Shown: positions 59,714-64,000 of the stretch, in pieces
How the letters are laid out: the number at the start of each line of letters is the position of its first letter
Numbering within the stretch: the first letter of the stretch is position 1
NCBI RefSeq assembly: GCF_008729015.1
Contig: NZ_RKSM01000003.1
Span: 248,001 to 312,000, forward strand
Source: Haloarcula sp. CBA1129
GTDB taxonomy: Archaea; Halobacteriota; Halobacteria; Halobacteriales; Haloarculaceae
Direction of reading: 5' to 3'
Length of the DNA: 64,000 nucleotides
Position numbers and translations under genes: made by a program
The notes under the pieces: model-generated
The model's database searches: none
What the model was told of the DNA's origin: nothing
What the model saw: the letters and a program-made list of their open reading frames with translations, nothing else

Positions 59714-61561
59714 TTATTCGAATTGCTCCTGATACGTCGTCCTGATATCCGTCTGGCGACTGGCGGTTAACTTCTCGTACGACTTTCCGTACGTGTCGTT
59801 TGCTAGCTCGTCCCAAGATTCAATTCGGTCACTGGACTCAGTCTGAAACTGTGCATCGAAGTCTGCTTCGACCTTCTGTTGAGTTTCAATATCTAACCCA
59901 GTGAAATTGAAATTATCGCCAGGTTTCACATCGGCACCGTACTCCTGCCGAGCGATCTCCTCACGCGTCCGAACCTCTGTAGCCGCAAGGCCCTCGGCAA
60001 ACGGCTGACGTTCGTGAATCTCCTCGATCTGGCGCTTCGTTTCACCGCTCACCTCATCATAGTAGAGTCCGTACTTGTCCTGGGTTATTTCATCGAGAGA
60101 AGCGCGGTCTCCATCAGAGACACTGGTACTTCCGCTGGAACCGCTGGACTCGCCGTCTTTTGCCCATGACGGCTTGACCGACATGGCTGTTGACGCACGC
60201 GCGTCTCCTGAATAAATGCCGTAGACGTACGTCTGCAGGCTCAGTGGTTCCACAGGGTAGTCCGTCGAGTCAGTTACCGTGTATTCGATTTCGAACCGAA
60301 CACGAGTCGATTCGCCGGGTGCAAGCGTCACGTTTCTGTCGACTCCGTAGGCCTCCGGTCGATCATCGTCATCGCTGTCGATGCGGTGCTGGATCGATTG
60401 GGATCCCGTTATCTCACCCGTGTTCGTCACATCGGCGGAAAACACAGCCGTATCGCCGACATACAGGACATTCGGTCCCGCCAGATTTGACACGTCGAAA
60501 TGACTGTCCTGTACCGTCATCGAGACGGTATCTGTGTCGTTAGCAGTTCCAAGTGAATAGTTGTGTGTCCCGCGGCTCAAACTCGTCGTATTCACTCCAA
60601 TGGACACCGTTCTCGTTTCGTTGGCAGCAAGTGAAACAGAGCGCGAATAGGTGGTGTTCATGGACTCACTGCGGAGTCTGACAGTGTCGGTCCCGTCCAC
60701 GTCACCAACGTTCTCGACGATTGCTGAGACATTAGCAGTGTCTCCTTTCGTTACGTTGACCGGTACGGTCGTATTCTGCACCCGGAACGTCGCCGGTTGC
60801 TGGACACGGAGTACCCCGGTCGTTGTTGTGTTACCGGTGTGGACTTTGTATTGGTATCGTCCGGGTGCCAGATCAGCGGTATGGACCGTAGCAGTGCTCA
60901 TCTTGCTCTGGCCGGCCGCAAGCGAGTGGACGTTCTCGTTCAGCAATTCAGCGTCGGAGTACTGGCCGTTTTGGTTCGCATCGATAGCGATTCGCACTGT
61001 CTGGACGCCGCGATATGCACCGACGTTGGTCAGATTTGCTCGGATAGAGGCGTTCGTTCCACGGACTATGGTAGCGTTTTCGGTGGTGTCGGCGAGTACG
61101 AACGTAGGCGGGGTGAGGACAGCCACGCTCCCGGTTGATTTCGGGGACGATGATTCACCGACGGTAACGGCGTACGTGTATTCCCCGGAGCCGAGTTGAC
61201 CGGACTCGACAGCAAACGTCACGTCCGTCGGTTCTGCAGCCGAAACCTCGACTTGTTTTGTTGCTACCGTTTCAGGTGGCTGTTGGTCTCCGTCCCCGTT
61301 CAATCGTAGTGCTACTTGTTGCGTTGTCGTTTCCGATCCCACGTTTATGATTCGAAGTTGCACACGCAACGGTTCATCTGGCCGAATTTCGGTTGGTGCC
61401 TGCACAGTGCGGATCTCCATTTCATCCTCGCCCACAGTGGCCCCAGAATCCGCCGGCACATCAGCGAAGCCACCGATTCCAAGCCCCAGCGTAGCGCCTC
61501 CAAGGAGTAACAGTCCAGCGGCGCACCCGATCAATAATTTTCCGTAGCCTATGGACAACAT
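59714..61561 (-). CDS. Secreted/anchored CARDB-repeat protein
   Basis: 615 aa. An N-terminal signal or anchor helix (KLLIGCAAGLLLLGGATLGLGIGGFA) precedes four CARDB-like beta-sandwich units at about 45-150, 155-255, 258-350 and 355-465; each has the pattern [IV]-[NT]-V-G-x-x-x-[GT] in its middle (IINVGSETT, LTNVGAYRG, VENVGDVDG, VTNTGEITG). Many NxT/NxS sequons are present, so N-glycosylation is likely. A Ser-rich linker (about 485-500) leads to a helical C-terminal part with short repeats (DEITQDKYGLYYDEV, RTREEIARQEYGADV, WDELANDTYGKSYEKL). It is probably a cell-surface protein modified by this cluster. Confidence 0.78.
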   Translation of the reverse strand: MLSIGYGKLLIGCAAGLLLLGGATLGLGIGGFADVPADSGATVGEDEMEIRTVQAPTEIRPDEPLRVQLRIINVGSETTTQQVALRLNGDGDQQPPETVATKQVEVSAAEPTDVTFAVESGQLGSGEYTYAVTVGESSSPKSTGSVAVLTPPTFVLADTTENATIVRGTNASIRANLTNVGAYRGVQTVRIAIDANQNGQYSDAELLNENVHSLAAGQSKMSTATVHTADLAPGRYQYKVHTGNTTTTGVLRVQQPATFRVQNTTVPVNVTKGDTANVSAIVENVGDVDGTDTVRLRSESMNTTYSRSVSLAANETRTVSIGVNTTSLSRGTHNYSLGTANDTDTVSMTVQDSHFDVSNLAGPNVLYVGDTAVFSADVTNTGEITGSQSIQHRIDSDDDDRPEAYGVDRNVTLAPGESTRVRFEIEYTVTDSTDYPVEPLSLQTYVYGIYSGDARASTAMSVKPSWAKDGESSGSSGSTSVSDGDRASLDEITQDKYGLYYDEVSGETKRQIEEIHERQPFAEGLAATEVRTREEIARQEYGADVKPGDNFNFTGLDIETQQKVEADFDAQFQTESSDRIESWDELANDTYGKSYEKLTASRQTDIRTTYQEQFE

Positions 61562-61963
61562 GCGTACGCAGGTAGGTTACAAATCATTATTGTTACGGCC
61601 GCTATACCCGCCAGTAGACACTCTTTGCGTTCAATCTCTAAGAATAGCTTTCTTCAGGGGGATGTCTCGGGAGGGGTAGCGTTCGTTTACCACCGGACAC
61701 ATCCGTCAGGATGGGAACTTCCAGCCATAGTCGTAGTAAGCCGATACCGTTCGTTGACGTCTCGATTAAACGACTGGGGTTACCGAATCTATGGAGAGCA
61801 CACCGTATTGTGAGAGAATCATAGAGTTAGTGTGACGGAGTAACGTCTACGCGAAATACTCATATCGGTTTATAAATTCAATTCGAATCGAAACGGGAGA
61901 TAGAGATGGTTCTAAGTCGACGCAGTTGTGCGATCCTGTCAGCCCGAGGCCGAGTCGCGACAG
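61562..61963. other. Intergenic region between CARDB gene and winged-helix regulator
   Basis: 402 bp. An AT-rich stretch near 61860-61890 (TTTATAAATTC) could be a promoter for a plus-strand transcript, but no gene of credible composition follows. A 62-codon plus-strand frame at 61625 lacks acidic bias and is not supported. Confidence 0.45.
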
Positions 61964-62245
61964 TTACGCCATGTTCTTCCGCTCGATTGTTTCCCAAATA
62001 TTGACACCCTTCTCGGTGATGTCGTACACGCGGCCTTTCTTCCGATCTTCCGAAACTAATAGGTCAACGAGTTCCGATTCACGGAGCTCCTGCAGGGCGC
62101 GTGAAACATGAGCAATGCTCATTTCCCTGTCGTCCGCGATTAACGACGGTGTCGCAGGGCCTTCTGACAACCGACGGAGAGTCTCGACTCGATACCGTGA
62201 ACTGATTACGTAGCTCACTTCGTCCCACTGATCAAAGTCTGCCAT
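61964..62245 (-). CDS. Winged-helix transcription regulator (ArsR/MarR-like)
   Basis: 93 aa, a single winged-helix domain: YVISSRYRVETLRRLSEGPATPSLIA (helices 1-2), MSIAHVSRALQELRESELVDLLV (recognition helix) and RKKGRVYDITEKGVNIW (wing and last helix). This is the typical small haloarchaeal regulator of the ArsR/HTH-20 group. It stands alone and divergent from the region leading to the DUF7344-type gene. A target is not indicated, though the adjacent polysaccharide genes are candidates. Confidence 0.85.
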   Translation of the reverse strand: MADFDQWDEVSYVISSRYRVETLRRLSEGPATPSLIADDREMSIAHVSRALQELRESELVDLLVSEDRKKGRVYDITEKGVNIWETIERKNMA

Positions 62246-62926
62246 CGTATCTATTCGTATGCACGAGTGTACCAGCTACCTTCTTTGGACACAGACTCGT
62301 GTACAGTGATATTCCATGTGCCTATGGTTAATTGTTTCGCTCGTGTCTTTTGCTCTCGCTTCGTAGCCATACACGATTTTGGTTGATATACTGAGTATGT
62401 GGTGAGTAATATCCCTCTTCCACTCTGTTCACAAAAACGCGTATTTCATCTACGTGCTCAGCCATTAGACAGCAACCGGTCAACAACAAAGACTGCGAAG
62501 TCCGTAAGGCTCCAATTCCTGACGACAACCCAGAAGAGAATGTATTCGGGACCTTCGCCCGTACGGGTGCATCTCTTCGATACAGATGGCCGTTCAATTG
62601 CAACTCATAAGATTACGTTACTGGAACAGCTCACAGAAACGGTGGATATACGCTACAATTTATCCGGTACAATTTCGAGGATTTCAGTTGCGTTTACCCG
62701 CAATATTAGAGTGTCTAGGCGATTATGGCAGGTATTCCACGTATTTTTCGCATCTCAGTACACACTGAGGCAGGCTTTCAGTATGGATCATCAGATATCG
62801 AGTCGAAGAACGCTGTTACTCCCGGAATACCCAAACAACTACTCACTACCCCTGCGGTAATCAAAGAAAAATTATCTAACCAGTCACATAACAAAGTATT
62901 AAGTGGCAAGGTGATGTTGATTTGAA
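62246..62926. other. AT-rich intergenic region with doubtful small ORF
   Basis: No firm gene. On the minus strand a frame from an ATG at 62465 to 62328 encodes 45 residues (MAEHVDEIRVFVNRVEEGYY...), with an acidic first half; it could be a small protein but resembles nothing known. A TATA-like TATTAAG at 62897-62903 lies about 27 nt before the first micro-ORF of the DUF7344-type leader. Confidence 0.4.
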
Positions 62927-63027
62927 ATGCTGGCTGACAGCGTAACGCTCCGTCGATACAGCCGGGGGGCTGTGTGAGCGCGATTCCAGACGGGTGGACG
63001 ATGTCGCAGCACACAGGAAGTGGGTAA
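62927..63027 (+). promoter_or_regulatory. Leader with two coupled micro-ORFs before the second DUF7344-type gene
   Basis: Micro-ORF 1 (62927-62977, 16 aa) begins where a leaderless transcript from TATTAAG should start. Its TGA overlaps a GTG (GTGA) that opens micro-ORF 2 (62974-63027, 17 aa), which ends 2 nt before the ATG at 63030. The first DUF7344-type gene has a similar but shorter arrangement at 31900. Confidence 0.4.
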
Positions 63028-63029
63028 AT

Positions 63030-63662
63030 ATGGGAGTCAAAGACACCGCACAAACGAAAGCAGAACCGAATAATGAACTAAGCGACGAATCTGTCCCGGT
63101 GCCAAAAGGAAAGGAAAGCAGTACCGACCAGACGGCGCCGCAGGAGCAGGACGAATCTGGTGCATCTCTAGATGTTATTTTTGAAATACTGAAAAACAGC
63201 CGTCGGAGAGAGGTCCTCCACTTTCTTCGAGAACGAGACGAACAGGTCTCTCTTGGAGAACTCGCAGAACACGTCGCAGCCATCGAGAACGAAACCACAA
63301 CTGATGCGTTGACATCAAGTGAGCGCAAGCGCGTGTACGTAGGATTGTACCAATGCCATCTCCCGAAGATGGACGACATCGGTGTCATCGATTTTAACCA
63401 AGACAGAGGGCATATCACCCTTACCGAGAAGGCCAACGACTTTGAAGAGTACCTTGACCGCTCTGAAGAGGAGGAAGGAGAACAGTGGTATCAGTATTAC
63501 GCGGCTGTCTCGGTGCTGGGTGCGATGGTCCTAGCCGCCTCTGTCGCCTTCTCTCTTTCCGGAAGCACGGTTTTAGGTCTGTTTTCTCTGGTAGTAGGTG
63601 TTGCAGGGGCATGTTCGGTGTATCACTGGTCAGTTGAACGCGAAAAGGCAGACAGCGAGTAG
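63030..63662 (+). CDS. DUF7344-type winged-helix membrane protein (copy 2)
   Basis: 210 aa from the ATG at 63030; an in-frame GTG at 62994 would add 12 residues. After an acidic leader of about 45 residues it has the same layout as the 31917 product: IFEILKNSRRREVLHFLRE, LGELAEHVAAIEN, RKRVYVGLYQCHLPKMDDIGVI, then EQWYQYY and two transmembrane helices (about 155-175 and 178-198). It is probably a membrane-bound regulator. The two copies bracket the accessory and polysaccharide regions, which invites the idea that they respond to surface conditions; this is inference. Confidence 0.8.
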   Translation: MGVKDTAQTKAEPNNELSDESVPVPKGKESSTDQTAPQEQDESGASLDVIFEILKNSRRREVLHFLRERDEQVSLGELAEHVAAIENETTTDALTSSERKRVYVGLYQCHLPKMDDIGVIDFNQDRGHITLTEKANDFEEYLDRSEEEEGEQWYQYYAAVSVLGAMVLAASVAFSLSGSTVLGLFSLVVGVAGACSVYHWSVEREKADSE

Positions 63663-63719
63663 TCCGATAAGAACGGTTTGGTTCGCGTGCAGTTTTACTC
63701 GGTAGACGTCACGAGTAGG

Positions 63720-64000
63720 CTATGCGGAGCGATAGACTTCGTCGCCGGCAACAAATGTTCGTGCTATCGATGGAACCGGGTCTGGGTCAACAATAATAAG
63801 ATCGGCCCTTGCCCCGCACTCCAATCGGCCACGGTCGTACAGGCCGGCAGCAGCAGCTGGTGCAGTAGACACACGTAACACCCGGTCTGTGAGAGAATCA
63901 CCGTTTTCGATGAAAACAGAGCTAAGCAGTGATTGCGGACGAAAGTCGCTACAGAGGATGTCGACAACACCGTCTCTGATTGCCTGAGAAGCGTCGAGCC
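63720..64000 (-). CDS. phnM: PhnM, alpha-D-ribose 1-methylphosphonate 5-triphosphate diphosphatase (3' end only)
   Basis: The frame ends at a TAG (63722-63720) and runs open to the window edge, so about 93 C-terminal residues are visible and the start lies outside. LDASQAIRDGVVDILCSDF then RPQSLLSSVFIENGDSL matches the PhnM pattern with its last metal-binding Asp (SDF/SDY). TAPAAAAGLYDRGRLECGA followed by RADLIIVD and TFVAGDEVYR is the amidohydrolase C-terminal domain. PhnM removes pyrophosphate in the C-P lyase route of phosphonate use, so further phn genes are expected to the right. Confidence 0.82.
   Translation of the reverse strand, partial: LDASQAIRDGVVDILCSDFRPQSLLSSVFIENGDSLTDRVLRVSTAPAAAAGLYDRGRLECGARADLIIVDPDPVPSIARTFVAGDEVYRSA

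Noticed and set aside
62399-62860. 153-aa plus-strand frame
   Set aside because: Ser/Arg/Thr-rich with no acidic bias, in an AT-rich gap; no promoter or start context supports it.
1-64000. CRISPR arrays, rRNA or tRNA genes
   Set aside because: No regularly spaced direct repeats and no cloverleaf-like or rRNA sequence were recognised on either strand.

Overview
The window is haloarchaeal chromosome, most like Haloarcula or a close relative. Evidence: strongly acidic proteins, Tat-type lipoprotein signals (RR followed by a Gly/Ala-Cys lipobox), TATA boxes about 27 nt upstream of leaderless or nearly leaderless starts, ATGA/GTGA overlaps inside operons, and lineage families (HalOD1, Bat-type HTH regulator, RdfA plus archaeal SMC-related protein, DUF7344-type winged-helix membrane proteins). 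The genus is an inference; no rRNA gene is present.

Region 1 (1-22.1 kb, GC-rich) is a catabolic and cofactor island. It holds two BMP-family nucleoside-type binding lipoproteins, an N-acyl-D-amino-acid deacylase-like amidohydrolase divergent from an N-carbamoyl amino acid/allantoate-type amidohydrolase, and two xanthine dehydrogenase-family molybdenum hydroxylases (2Fe-2S subunit plus molybdopterin subunit, no FAD subunit). Next come a DsrE/DsrE/DsrH-like trio, an XdhC-YqeB fusion, selenophosphate synthetase (SelD) with a TusA-like protein, YqeC, a MocA-like nucleotidyltransferase, RidA, a PhnDCE-type ABC transporter and an SsnA/TRZ-like deaminase. Orphan SelD with YqeB, YqeC and MocA is the known signature of labile-selenium molybdenum hydroxylases, so this is read as a purine-type catabolic system with selenium-dependent maturation. 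An inverted repeat (GCCACA...TGTGGC) recurs upstream of several of its transcription units.

Region 2 (22.2-31.2 kb) holds a divergent ribosomal protein S17e paralogue, an NAD synthetase paralogue with a degenerate ATP loop, a ribbon-helix-helix/zinc protein, the archaeal SMC-related protein with RdfA, a large REC-GAF-Bat regulator and a HalOD1 protein.

Region 3 (31.2-37.6 kb) is AT-richer accessory DNA. It has a DUF7344-type gene, tiny and decayed ORFs, an intact 1068-bp insertion sequence with 7-bp target duplication, a transposase remnant, small membrane proteins and one glycosyltransferase.

Region 4 (37.6-61.6 kb) is a surface polysaccharide/glycoprotein cluster: oxidoreductase, flippase, glycosyltransferases, alkaline-phosphatase-superfamily enzymes (one broken), asparagine synthase, polytopic membrane proteins, a three-module carbohydrate-binding lipoprotein, and a convergent pair of beta-helix proteins resembling phage tail spikes. 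Region 5 (61.9-64 kb) has a winged-helix regulator, a second DUF7344-type gene and the 3' end of phnM. The two DUF7344-type genes bracket regions 3 and 4, and both are preceded by tiny coupled leader ORFs.
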